A stretch of DNA of 64,000 bases from Bacillota bacterium (GTDB taxonomy: Bacteria; Bacillota; Clostridia; Christensenellales; SZUA-584). The notes beneath the pieces are model-generated. The model worked only from the letters and a program-made list of their open reading frames with translations, was not told the origin of the DNA and ran no database searches. Shown piece by piece: positions 15,874-22,982 of this stretch (its first letter is position 1; every line of letters begins with the position of its first letter). The stretch spans positions 1-64,000 of the forward strand of contig JAEXTV010000004.1 of the NCBI GenBank assembly GCA_023406895.1, given 5' to 3'. Made by a program: the position numbers and the translations under genes.

Positions 15874-16353
15874 TCAGGCTTCCTGACGCATAAGCGGCAT
15901 GTAGGGGTTTGGGTCAATACTCTTAATCGTATAATTCTGCACTCTGCCGTCTCTTTCAATATCCACTTTTTCTCCGCGACGCTTCATCAAAAGCTCAAAG
16001 GCCAAAGGTAAGTTGCAGGGAAGCAGTGTCACATTGGGAATCAGCCAGACAGATTCGGTTTCTTCTTTCGGGAGCGTCACACAGCACATCCATGCGTCGC
16101 TGCCATCAGTGTTCTTTAAGCCGACCACACTATTATATATCACAAAAGGCAGCACATTTTTACCGTCAGCCACATTGACATCACCCAAAAAACGCTCAAA
16201 TTGATGGATATACGTCTTCAAGTATTCGAGCATTCTCATATATTCTTCAAAATCAAGGGCAAAGCTGTTGATGATTTTCATTTTTCTGCTGTGTATGTCG
16301 GCAAGATGGTGATACAGATAATCAAAGACTGACTTGGTGACTGTCAGGTTCAT
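15874..16353 (-). CDS. GreA/GreB C-terminal-like domain protein
   Basis: A 159-residue protein. Residues 1-65 are helical with several charged and aromatic residues. Residues from about 70 resemble the FKBP-like C-terminal domain of GreA/GreB: NSVVGLKNTDG, then a region like the LVxP...ISPxxPLAxALxG segment (NLPLAFELLMKRRGEKVDIE), then a closing YTIKSI strand. Unlike true Gre factors there is no clear long coiled-coil finger with paired acidic tip residues, so transcript-cleavage activity is doubtful. A Gre-like RNA polymerase secondary-channel binder is possible, but this is inference. Confidence 0.55.
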   Translation of the reverse strand: MNLTVTKSVFDYLYHHLADIHSRKMKIINSFALDFEEYMRMLEYLKTYIHQFERFLGDVNVADGKNVLPFVIYNSVVGLKNTDGSDAWMCCVTLPKEETESVWLIPNVTLLPCNLPLAFELLMKRRGEKVDIERDGRVQNYTIKSIDPNPYMPLMRQEA

Positions 16354-16687
16354 CTTAATCCCCTTCCCTGCATATGTAAATCTTTCCTGTAATCAATATC
16401 GTATATGATTGTGATAGTTCTGTCAACCACGACATTTATGATATTAAAACATTAAAAGCTCAGTCCATTAGCAATTATTCTTAAGAAAAAAAAAAGGCCT
16501 AATAGGCACTCGCTAAGATGATATTCCGCGGCTAATGCTTGTTGTTTAGATGCTGCCCAGCCATGTTCATTCTCAGCTCATCACTTGACACACATTCGAA
16601 TTGACAGCTGGACGTCTCTTTCATCAGGCTGCAAGCGTTGCTGGCCTCGGAGTCATTTATGTAATTAAATTTCTATCCTTTGCAGTA
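16354..16687. other. Intergenic region
   Basis: About 330 bases hold no recognised gene. A short GCCT/AGGC hairpin at 16497-16507, followed on the minus strand by a long T tract (16485-16495), could be a weak terminator of the small Gly/Cys/Trp protein gene. Confidence 0.4.
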
Positions 16688-16894
16688 TCAGCAATGTCCG
16701 GCATTATTTCCGCAGCAGCAGCAAAGAATGATTAGTATGATAATCCAGCAGCAGTTGCCGCCGCCCCAGCCTGCATTGCCGAAACCGTTGTCTCCGCAGC
16801 CACCGCCGCCCCAGCCGCCGCAGCAGCAAAGAAGCAGTATAATGATCCAGCAGCAGTTACCGCCGCCCCAGCCGAATCCGCCTTGAAAGCCCAT
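16688..16894 (-). CDS. Small Gly/Cys/Trp-rich hydrophobic protein with internal duplication
   Basis: A 68-residue protein made of two near-identical units, each reading GGNCCWIII followed by a Leu/Ile run and a CCC(C)G stretch, joined by a glycine-rich linker. The DNA is also duplicated (near 16750-16775 and 16846-16871). ATG 16894 has GGAGG 8 nt upstream. Such small Gly/Cys proteins with a short hydrophobic core recall YjcZ-type sporulation proteins and coat-associated cysteine-rich proteins of Firmicutes, and a spore gene lies 170 bases away. No homologous function can be claimed. The many cysteines suggest crosslinking or metal binding. Confidence 0.7.
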   Translation of the reverse strand: MGFQGGFGWGGGNCCWIIILLLCCCGGWGGGGCGDNGFGNAGWGGGNCCWIIILIILCCCCGNNAGHC

Positions 16895-17013
16895 TGTGAT
16901 TTCCTCCAATCAGATAATTTGTTGTTCTTAATCTTAAATTACGATTGAATGCATCATTGTGTGCGCAAAAAAGGCCATAATATTTTTGCTTTTATGAAGC
17001 TTAAAATAATCGT

Positions 17014-17042
17014 GCATTGATTGGCTTTTGGCGGGCAAAATA
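17014..17042 (+). promoter_or_regulatory. Candidate sigma-G/F promoter of SASP gene
   Basis: GCATT (17014-17018) and CAAAATA (17036-17042) are spaced by 17 bp, similar to the forespore consensus (GHATR and CATnnTA). A matching arrangement precedes the DUF1540 gene at 49623. Confidence 0.4.
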
Positions 17043-17062
17043 AAGTCAAGGAGGTGATAAAT

Positions 17063-17263
17063 ATGTCCGGAACAAACAAAACCCTGGTACCCGGTGCGAA
17101 AGACTATTTAAGCAAGATGAAGTATGAAACCGCCGGAGAAGTGGGTGTGACTTTAAAGCAAGGCTATAACGGCGACATCTCGGCCAAAGACGCTGGACGC
17201 GTTGGCGGCAACATGGTTAAAAAAATGATCAAGAGTGTTGAAAACAATTTTGGAGCAAAATAA
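17063..17263 (+). CDS. Alpha/beta-type small acid-soluble spore protein
   Basis: A 66-residue DNA-binding protein that coats and protects forespore DNA and is degraded at germination. The family signatures are visible as KYETAGEVGV, containing the germination-protease site region, and GGNMVKKMIK near the C terminus. The start is fixed by AAGGAGGTGA 6 nt before ATG 17063. It has its own candidate forespore promoter and terminator. Confidence 0.92.
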   Translation: MSGTNKTLVPGAKDYLSKMKYETAGEVGVTLKQGYNGDISAKDAGRVGGNMVKKMIKSVENNFGAK

Positions 17264-17286
17264 GCGGTCATTTGTTGCAACAGAAA

Positions 17287-17315
17287 AAGAAGAGCATTTC
17301 GCCCTTCTTTTTTTT
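17287..17315. terminator. Bidirectional terminator after SASP gene
   Basis: AAGAAG (17287-17292) and CTTCTT (17304-17309), with two inner GC pairs, are followed by a T run on the plus strand and by TTTTTCTG on the minus strand. It serves the convergent SASP gene and the 17314-17559 gene. Confidence 0.7.
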
Positions 17316-17559
17316 ATTCCTTGTCATCGGTCGGCCATTCGGCAAGCACAAGTTCACATGCTGCAATTGTGGCTTCGTTAATGATGTCTCTGACCTCTCC
17401 CCGGCCCTCCCAGTCATTACCGTGATGGATACGAAGCGCTTTTAATAAGCCCTCCATCTCATCTTTTGTAAAACGGGGGTCGTTTTCGCGCCTGCGTCTC
17501 ATATCACCGCATACGTTTTCAAATGTTTCGTCAAACAATCGTTCTCTGTAATCTTCCAT
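17314..17559 (-). CDS. Conserved-looking small protein, unknown function
   Basis: An 81-residue, highly charged, mainly helical protein (MEDYRERLFDE..., ending in LAEWPTDDKE) without membrane segments or Cys clusters; one Cys near residue 17 and one near 68. A CGGAG site lies 6 nt before ATG. It is convergent with the SASP gene. I do not recognise a family. Composition is normal for the genome and the frame is well placed, so it is probably real. Confidence 0.6.
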   Translation of the reverse strand: MEDYRERLFDETFENVCGDMRRRRENDPRFTKDEMEGLLKALRIHHGNDWEGRGEVRDIINEATIAACELVLAEWPTDDKE

Positions 17560-17708
17560 GATGTCTCCGTATTCTCAGGTTTCCGTGAATATAAATTACA
17601 GGCAAGGATGAAATGTGTCAAGATAAAATAAGCAAACCGTTATGATATTCCAAAAAAGGTTTATCATATTTTGAAACGCAAACAATCGTATTTGAAGGAT
17701 GGTATCGT

Positions 17709-18191
17709 ATGAATCATGAAATCAAAACCATCATTCGCCGTTTCGGGCTGGTCATGATGCCGGAGGAAAACACCTATTTGGCGCAAACGTATCGTTCACG
17801 ACTGGCCGGCCGGGACGGACAGCCGGCAGACACCGCCGCCATTGGCCTTTACTGTGAGGACCCGCTGAGTTTTTCCTGCTTTCACAGGCTCAAATTTGAT
17901 GAAGTCTGGTATTTCTACGACGGCGACCCGTTCGAACTGCATCTGCTGCATCACAACGGTGAAAGTGAAACAGTCATCATAGGGCGCTATTGGGGCGCAG
18001 GCCAGCGGTTTCAGTACACCGTGCCCGCAGGCGTGTGGCAGGGCGGCTGCATCGTGCCCGGCGGCACATATTCGCTTTACGGCACCACGATGGCGCCGGG
18101 ATTTACGCCGGAGTGTTTTGAAGCGGGTATGACGGATGATCTGATAAAGAAATACCCGCATGAGGGTCCATCATACGAAAGCTCAGTGTGA
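17709..18191 (+). CDS. Cupin_5 (DUF985) family protein
   Basis: A 160-residue single-domain cupin. Family landmarks are the FSCFHRLKFDEVWYFYDGDP segment, GAGQRFQYTVPAGVWQG, and the TMAPGFTPECFE ending, in the order seen in DUF985 proteins (COG3542). These proteins bind a metal or a sugar-like ligand; the substrate is not established. It is a lone plus-strand gene. An AAGGAT-type site precedes ATG 17709. Confidence 0.85.
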   Translation: MNHEIKTIIRRFGLVMMPEENTYLAQTYRSRLAGRDGQPADTAAIGLYCEDPLSFSCFHRLKFDEVWYFYDGDPFELHLLHHNGESETVIIGRYWGAGQRFQYTVPAGVWQGGCIVPGGTYSLYGTTMAPGFTPECFEAGMTDDLIKKYPHEGPSYESSV

Positions 18192-18377
18192 ACGGAGATA
18201 AGGCGACACTGCCGTAAAATAAAAATAAATACTCCCCACTGCCGCAATCTTCACAACCGCACGAAGATCATAGCAGTGTCGCAACATTGATGGCCATGGC
18301 ATTGTACTATTGATTGCGATGAATCTAAACAGCCTGGATCGCCATTGCGCGATCAAACGGTTTGTTTATTTGCGAAT

Positions 18378-18752
18378 CTACTTTAGCTTTTCCACAAGAT
18401 TCACTTCGTTGCCCTCGGTGTCGATAATCACGCAATATTTCATGTGAGGAAGTTGTTTTGAAGGTATAAATATCGATGCGCCTTCATTCTGCGCTTTTTC
18501 AACCGCTTTCTCAAGATTATCAACCTCGACAACGAGCCTTAACGACGTGATGGTCTCATCCTTTTGCTGTAAAGCCCAGTTGATGATGCCCGGTGCATGA
18601 GACATCCCGGCGCTGTCCGTCTGTGCCGTGGTAGCCGCTAAATAATATGTTTCATACGACGCGGTGATATTCCAGCCAAACACTTTTTCATAAAATGCTT
18701 TGGCTCTCGCCATATCCTTTGCGGGCAGCTCAAAATGAAAAACCGGATTCAT
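18378..18752 (-). CDS. Glyoxalase/VOC family protein
   Basis: A 124-residue vicinal-oxygen-chelate fold protein. The N-terminal motif FHFELPAKDMARAKAFYEKVFGW and the C-terminal YCVIIDTEGNEVNLVEK match the family. Such proteins may be dioxygenases, isomerases or resistance proteins, and nothing nearby narrows this one. The start at ATG 18752 has GGAGG 7 nt upstream; the in-frame extension to 18809 lacks a site. Confidence 0.85.
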   Translation of the reverse strand: MNPVFHFELPAKDMARAKAFYEKVFGWNITASYETYYLAATTAQTDSAGMSHAPGIINWALQQKDETITSLRLVVEVDNLEKAVEKAQNEGASIFIPSKQLPHMKYCVIIDTEGNEVNLVEKLK

Positions 18753-18879
18753 ACTATGACCTCCATGAATATGATAGTAATAAATATTCTGCGGACCAAC
18801 TTCTATCACGGTTTGAAAGGCAGCATGCGAAAACCGCTTCCATCCGGGTTCAAAAAAGTTTTACTAAGCAAGAAAACAA

Positions 18880-19716
18880 TTATTGCGGATTCGGACGCAA
18901 ATGGACGATCACAAGTTCCGGTCGATTGAAAATACGCGGCATACGGGTGCTTTCTCTGGCCAGCCCGCGGCTGATTATCATCTGCGTGTCGTCGAATTGA
19001 TACAGCCCGCCTGCATATTTCGGGAACCAGCCCTGATCAGGCGCGAACAGCCCGTTCACAAGCAGCGGGATTCTCATCTGTCCGCCATGTGTGTGGCCTG
19101 CCAATATCAAATCAAAATCGTACAAGAGATAGCTCTCTACACGCTCAGGCCGGTGTGTCAGTAAAATGGAATAACGGTTTTTGTCGATATGTTCGCCGCA
19201 ATTTATAAGCTGCCGCGTAAACTCTTTCTCACCGACTTCGGGATCGTCAATGCCGAACAGAGAAATGATTTGCCCGTTTACTTCAACGTCGGCTCGCTCC
19301 CCCTCAAGCACTGTAATCCCCAAAGCCTTTATATCCGCCTTGATATCTTCTATCTCACCGCTCCAAAACTCATGGTTGCCCGACACATAATAGCACGGAT
19401 AGGATTTGGCCATCGCAGACAAAAATCCCATGGCTTTTTGCTGCGGCAGATGGTCGTCCACGATATCGCCGCCGAGCAGCACGATATCGGGCGCAGCTTT
19501 GCTGACCATGTTGAGGATATGGGCCTGCCCCCCGCCGTTATCGCAGCTGTGCAGATCTGCGATAAACGCGATTTTAATCTCGTCATGTAACTTGTCTGTT
19601 TTTACATCGTACGAGACCGCTTTCAAATCGCTTCTGAATGCAAGCACCGTCAGCAAGATGATAAGTGATAAAACTGCTGAAATGATAAAAATTCTTTTCC
19701 TGTTTACTCTTTTCAT
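18880..19716 (-). CDS. Membrane-anchored metallophosphoesterase (YaeI/YkuE-like)
   Basis: A calcineurin-like phosphoesterase of 278 residues with an N-terminal membrane helix (about residues 8-27), so the catalytic domain is probably outside the cytoplasm. The five metal motifs appear in order: ADLHS, GGDIVDD, GNHE, LTHRPE and GHTHGGQ. Related proteins hydrolyse lipid A precursors or phospholipid-type substrates, but the substrate here is unknown. ATG 19716 has AGGAG very close (3-4 nt). A longer frame to 19896 would add a Cys-rich extension without a site and would bury the signal anchor. Confidence 0.8.
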   Translation of the reverse strand: MKRVNRKRIFIISAVLSLIILLTVLAFRSDLKAVSYDVKTDKLHDEIKIAFIADLHSCDNGGGQAHILNMVSKAAPDIVLLGGDIVDDHLPQQKAMGFLSAMAKSYPCYYVSGNHEFWSGEIEDIKADIKALGITVLEGERADVEVNGQIISLFGIDDPEVGEKEFTRQLINCGEHIDKNRYSILLTHRPERVESYLLYDFDLILAGHTHGGQMRIPLLVNGLFAPDQGWFPKYAGGLYQFDDTQMIISRGLARESTRMPRIFNRPELVIVHLRPNPQ

Positions 19717-20028
19717 AAGCTCCTGTGGCTCACTTGTATTTAAGCAGCAGGTGCACCTGTCGCCATTGCAAAACATTTCCCAATAGTTTACAGTACAGCT
19801 GCCTTCTTCATTTTGCGTTTGCCTCCAAAATATGGTTTCAATTATGACGTCCGATAAGTCGTTTTTGTTCCATCGTTGTTCGTCAAAGATCATCAACAGC
19901 AGCTATCAATCCGGATGCAAACCCATCTGCTAAATGATAAACCAACCGAGCAGGCAGGAAAAAACTCATGTCGTTTCGTTTCACCTTTCCATCCGACTTA
20001 TAAATTAACAGTTGATTTGATTTTGTCC

Positions 20029-20058
20029 TTGGCAATTGCATTAACCCTGTGCTATAAT
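20029..20058 (+). promoter_or_regulatory. Promoter of tRNA-Arg
   Basis: TTGGCA (20029-20034) and TATAAT (20053-20058) are spaced 18 bp apart, and the -10 is extended by a TGC immediately before it. It ends 24 bases before the mature tRNA. Confidence 0.75.
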
Positions 20059-20082
20059 CGGTGAGCAAAGAAAACCTGATAT

Positions 20083-20159
20083 GTGCTCGTAGCTCAGCTG
20101 GATAGAGCGTTGGACTCCGACTCCAAAGGTCAGAGGTTCGAATCCTCCCGGGCACGCCA
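20083..20159 (+). tRNA. tRNA-Arg (anticodon CCG)
   Basis: A 77-nt cloverleaf with encoded CCA. The acceptor stem GTGCTCG/CGGGCAC has one G-U pair, the D arm is GCTC/GAGC, and the anticodon stem TTGGA/TCCAA encloses CTCCGAC, giving anticodon CCG. The T arm is AGAGG/CCTCC with an A-C mismatch at its outermost pair. It is a single transcription unit with its own promoter and terminator. Confidence 0.95.
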
Positions 20160-20160
20160 A

Positions 20161-20184
20161 AAAACACCCATGCGGGTGTTTTTT
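20161..20184 (+). terminator. Terminator of tRNA-Arg
   Basis: AACACCC and GGGTGTT form a stem extended by flanking A/T pairs with a 4-nt ATGC loop, followed directly by T residues, immediately after the CCA end. Confidence 0.85.
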
Positions 20185-20231
20185 AATGCTTGTTTATTGA
20201 TCCCAAGTTATAACTCAGCCCCGAGCAAGCG

Positions 20232-20549
20232 CTACTCTTTGATATACGAGCAGCAGTAATCAGCCATACCTTCTGCAGAAACCTTAAATTTGCTGTTTGC
20301 GGGCACCTCAAAGCTCTGTCCTGCTTCAAACACCACCCACGTTTCACTTCCCGGCAGCAGCACTTTGAGCTTGCCAGAAAGCATCTCCATCATTTCCTTA
20401 TCCGCCGTGCCGAATTCATACTCACCCGGCATAATAATCCCAAGCGTCTTTTTCGTTCCATCCGGCAGCAGCACGGTGCGGCTGGTTACCTTGCCGTCGT
20501 AATACATATTCGCCTTTTTGATAACCGTAACATTCTCAAACCTGTCCAA
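20232..20549 (-). CDS. ppnP: Pyrimidine/purine nucleoside phosphorylase PpnP
   Basis: A small cupin-like enzyme (DUF1255) that phosphorolyses diverse nucleosides in E. coli. The 105-residue product shows the diagnostic run: ANMYYDGKVTSR, then GEYEFGTADKEMMEMLSGKL, LPGSETW, and GQSFEVPANSKF. The start is TTG at 20549, because AGGAGG lies about 9 nt upstream and this gives the normal length. A longer frame reaching 20690 has no site and would run into the divergent promoter. Confidence 0.88.
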   Translation of the reverse strand: MDRFENVTVIKKANMYYDGKVTSRTVLLPDGTKKTLGIIMPGEYEFGTADKEMMEMLSGKLKVLLPGSETWVVFEAGQSFEVPANSKFKVSAEGMADYCCSYIKE

Positions 20550-20683
20550 AAAATATTCCCTCCTGATATTGTTCTTATGAAACTCATTGACCGATACATC
20601 ACAGCTCATTTTTTGTGATTTTTTCCCACTATACCGCATAATTTGCGCAAACGTCAATTCCCGATATTTTTCTTGCGCTCCTC

Positions 20684-20712
20684 TTGACACGAAGTTTGCC
20701 GAGTGATATATT
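20684..20712 (+). promoter_or_regulatory. Promoter of GntR/ABC operon
   Basis: A consensus TTGACA (20684-20689) and TATATT (20707-20712) are spaced 17 bp apart. The operator palindrome begins inside the -10. Confidence 0.85.
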
Positions 20713-20736
20713 GTGCATGTTCAATATGCACAATAT
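20708..20736. promoter_or_regulatory. Operator palindrome of the GntR/ABC operon
   Basis: A perfect inverted repeat of 11-bp arms, ATATTGTGCAT (20708-20718) and ATGCACAATAT (20726-20736), with a 7-bp spacer. It overlaps the -10 and the expected transcription start. The only regulator in the operon is the YtrA-type GntR protein at 22236, which is the likely ligand-controlled autorepressor. Confidence 0.8.
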
Positions 20737-20755
20737 TTTAAGGAGGTAACGATCA

Positions 20756-21601
20756 TTGCTGACTGTTACGAACTTATGTAAACGATATGACAAGTTTGAG
20801 CTCAAAAATGTGTCTTTCTCTTTGGAGCCGGGTTACATTATGGGGTTCGTAGGTAAAAACGGTGCGGGTAAAACCACCACGCTCAAATCGATGCTGAATC
20901 TCGTCCATCCAGACGGCGGCAGCGTAAAGATGTTCGGGCTTGATTTCATCCCCAACGAATTTGCCGTTAAGCAAAAAATTTCCTTCATGTTCGGTGGTAT
21001 TCATTATTACCCCAAGAAGAAGCTCAAAGACATTGCGGATGTGGTGAAGCGTTTCTACGACGAATGGGACGACGCGGCATACCAGGATTATTTGAGCCGT
21101 TTCGAGCTGGATCCCGAAAAGCGCGTTGATGAGCTTTCCGAGGGCATGAAGGTAAAGTTTAACCTGGCGCTCGCGCTGTCCCACAACGCCAAGCTGCTGA
21201 TTCTCGACGAACCGCTGAACGGCCTTGACCCCGTCTCGCGCGACGACCTCGTCGAGCTGTTTCAGGAGCTCATTGAAGACGGCGAGCGCAGCATCCTTTT
21301 CTCCACGCATATTACGAGCGATCTTGACAAGTGCGCCGATTTTATCACGTTTATTCAGGACGGACAAATTATTGAGAGCCGGTCAAGGGACGACCTGATT
21401 GCCGCTTACCGCATTGTGAAGGGCACGCCGGAGCAGCTGGATTCGCTGAAGGCAGCGATGATCGGCTATAAAACGAACGCTTTCGGATTTACCGGGCTCA
21501 GCAGAACAGCCGATGTGCAGGGCATCACCGGGCTGACGCTCGAACCGCCGACACTTGAAGAGATCATGATATTCCACGACAAAAGGGGGACAAAAAAATG
21601 A
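20756..21601 (+). CDS. ABC transporter ATP-binding protein (YtrB-type)
   Basis: A cytoplasmic ATPase subunit of 281 residues. Walker A is GKNGAGKTT near residues 34-42, and Walker B is LLILDEP. The signature is LSEGMK instead of LSGGQ, a variant common in YtrB/BcrA-like exporters. The start is TTG at 20756, 9 nt after AGGAGG. It overlaps the permease gene by ATGA and forms a three-gene operon with a permease and a GntR/YtrA regulator. This arrangement is usually linked to cell-envelope or antibiotic stress; the substrate is unknown. Confidence 0.93.
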   Translation: MLTVTNLCKRYDKFELKNVSFSLEPGYIMGFVGKNGAGKTTTLKSMLNLVHPDGGSVKMFGLDFIPNEFAVKQKISFMFGGIHYYPKKKLKDIADVVKRFYDEWDDAAYQDYLSRFELDPEKRVDELSEGMKVKFNLALALSHNAKLLILDEPLNGLDPVSRDDLVELFQELIEDGERSILFSTHITSDLDKCADFITFIQDGQIIESRSRDDLIAAYRIVKGTPEQLDSLKAAMIGYKTNAFGFTGLSRTADVQGITGLTLEPPTLEEIMIFHDKRGTKK

Positions 21602-22236
21602 AGAACATGCTGTATAAAGAATTTCGTTTAACGATAAGCCCGCTTTTCTATCTCTTTTTGTTATTCGGCGCATTGCTGTTGATTCCGCAGTGGCCGTATT
21701 TAATCGCGCTGATGTATTTGTTTTTCATGGCCGTGCCCAATATTTTTACAACGGCTAAAGCGCAGGGCGATATCGATTTTTCGGCATCACTGCCGGTGAG
21801 GCGCGGCGATATCGTGAGAGCCAGAATCATGTCCATTGTGATTTTAGAGGTGCTTCAGGTCATTGTCGCCGCGGTATTCGCGGCCATCAACCTGTCGATT
21901 TATCCCCAGGGCAATTTCCTCATTGATACCAACGCCGCATTTTTCGGTATTGCCTTTATCATGTATGGCATTCACAACGTGATTTTGTTTCCGATGTTTT
22001 ACAAAACCGCTTACAAGATCGGTGTCCCGACGATGGCCGCCATCATTGTTGCTGTGCTGTTTGCCGTAGCCGCTGAAGCGGCTGTGCAGCTTGTGCCGGC
22101 TTTGAGGGTTCTTGACGGCACGCTCAATACCTGGGTGCATTATGTCACGCTTTTGGGAGGTATCGTCATCTTTGTTCTGCTCAATCTGCTTGCTGCAAGA
22201 ATTTCCGTAAAGCGTTTTGAGAGAGTTAATATCTGA
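21598..22236 (+). CDS. ABC-2 type permease
   Basis: A 212-residue membrane subunit with about six hydrophobic segments, of the short ABC-2 permease type. The polar segment ASLPVRRGDIVRARI after the second helix is typical of this family (coupling helix region). It overlaps the ATPase gene at its start and the GntR gene at its stop, so the three proteins are translationally coupled. Confidence 0.88.
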   Translation: MKNMLYKEFRLTISPLFYLFLLFGALLLIPQWPYLIALMYLFFMAVPNIFTTAKAQGDIDFSASLPVRRGDIVRARIMSIVILEVLQVIVAAVFAAINLSIYPQGNFLIDTNAAFFGIAFIMYGIHNVILFPMFYKTAYKIGVPTMAAIIVAVLFAVAAEAAVQLVPALRVLDGTLNTWVHYVTLLGGIVIFVLLNLLAARISVKRFERVNI

Positions 22237-22607
22237 TGAACATTGTGATATCCAACACGTCCGAGAAACCGATATATCAGCAGCTGTTTGAGCAGATTTC
22301 GTCGCAGATCATAAAGGGTGAACTGCAAACGGACACCAGTCTGCCGCCGATACGTACAGTGGCAAAGGAACTGCGGATCAGCGTGATCACCGTGAAAAAA
22401 GCGTGGGAAGAGCTGGAGCGTATGGGCTTCATCTATACGATGGTGGGGCGCGGATGCTTCGTCGCCCCGCTGCACCGCGACGCGATTGATGAAAAGCGCG
22501 ATGCGATGGTGCTCGAAAAGCTTGAGAAAGATATCGACTATTACAAAGGCTTAGGGCTTAAAAAGAATGATTTCATCAAGCTGATAGAACGCCATTACGG
22601 CGATTGA
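22236..22607 (+). CDS. GntR-family regulator, YtrA subfamily
   Basis: A 123-residue regulator with an N-terminal GntR winged helix (PIYQQLFEQISSQIIKGEL, LPPIRTVAKELRISVITVKKAWEELE) and only a short C-terminal helical tail, the size that defines the YtrA subfamily. It probably represses its own operon through the palindrome at 20708-20736. The effector is unknown. Confidence 0.93.
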   Translation: MNIVISNTSEKPIYQQLFEQISSQIIKGELQTDTSLPPIRTVAKELRISVITVKKAWEELERMGFIYTMVGRGCFVAPLHRDAIDEKRDAMVLEKLEKDIDYYKGLGLKKNDFIKLIERHYGD

Positions 22608-22629
22608 AAATTTCTTGGTATAAAAGCTT

Positions 22630-22668
22630 AAGGCAAGGCAGCATGGGCACCTTGCCTTTTATTTTTTT
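22630..22668 (+). terminator. Terminator of GntR/ABC operon
   Basis: AAGGCAAGG (22630-22638) and CCTTGCCTT (22650-22658) form a perfect 9-bp stem with an 11-nt loop, followed by TTATTTTTTT. Confidence 0.88.
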
Positions 22669-22982
22669 GGCTGTCCCCCGCTTGAACCGTAGACCGGGAT
22701 GGCTTCTCCTTCTAGGGGTAGCTGTCGCCGTCTTGCGACTGAAGGGGTATTATATTGGCAATTCCAATTTGACCCCTCATCCGGTGCTGCGCGTCACCTT
22801 CTCCTCCAAGGAGAAGGCTTTATCAGCTTGATAGAAAATATAGGATCATAAACATATCTGTTGTTGAGAGCCTGTCTGCACAGACAGAACCTTTTGAATT
22901 CAAATTCACAGTCGCGCGTTTATTAAATAAAAAGAGAACAGCGCGCCAGAGCACTGCTCCCCTATTATTTGATGAATTATTT
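22669..22982. repeat. Intergenic repeat region
   Basis: A 314-base stretch without a gene. The block at about 22773-22830 (CCCTCATCCGGTGCTGCG, then paired CTTCTCCT/AGGAGAAGG arms) matches the block near 6127. A GC-rich imperfect hairpin near 22929-22965 with a T tract on the minus strand may terminate the ABC-F gene. Confidence 0.55.

Noticed and set aside
16738..16880. Proline/glutamine-rich plus-strand protein opposite the Gly/Cys/Trp protein
   Set aside because: It is the mirror of the Gly/Cys-rich gene's repetitive codons; the minus strand has the GGAGG site and the sensible start.
22604..22831. A plus-strand frame after the GntR gene
   Set aside because: It runs through the operon terminator and the repeat block; it looks like repeat sequence, not a gene.
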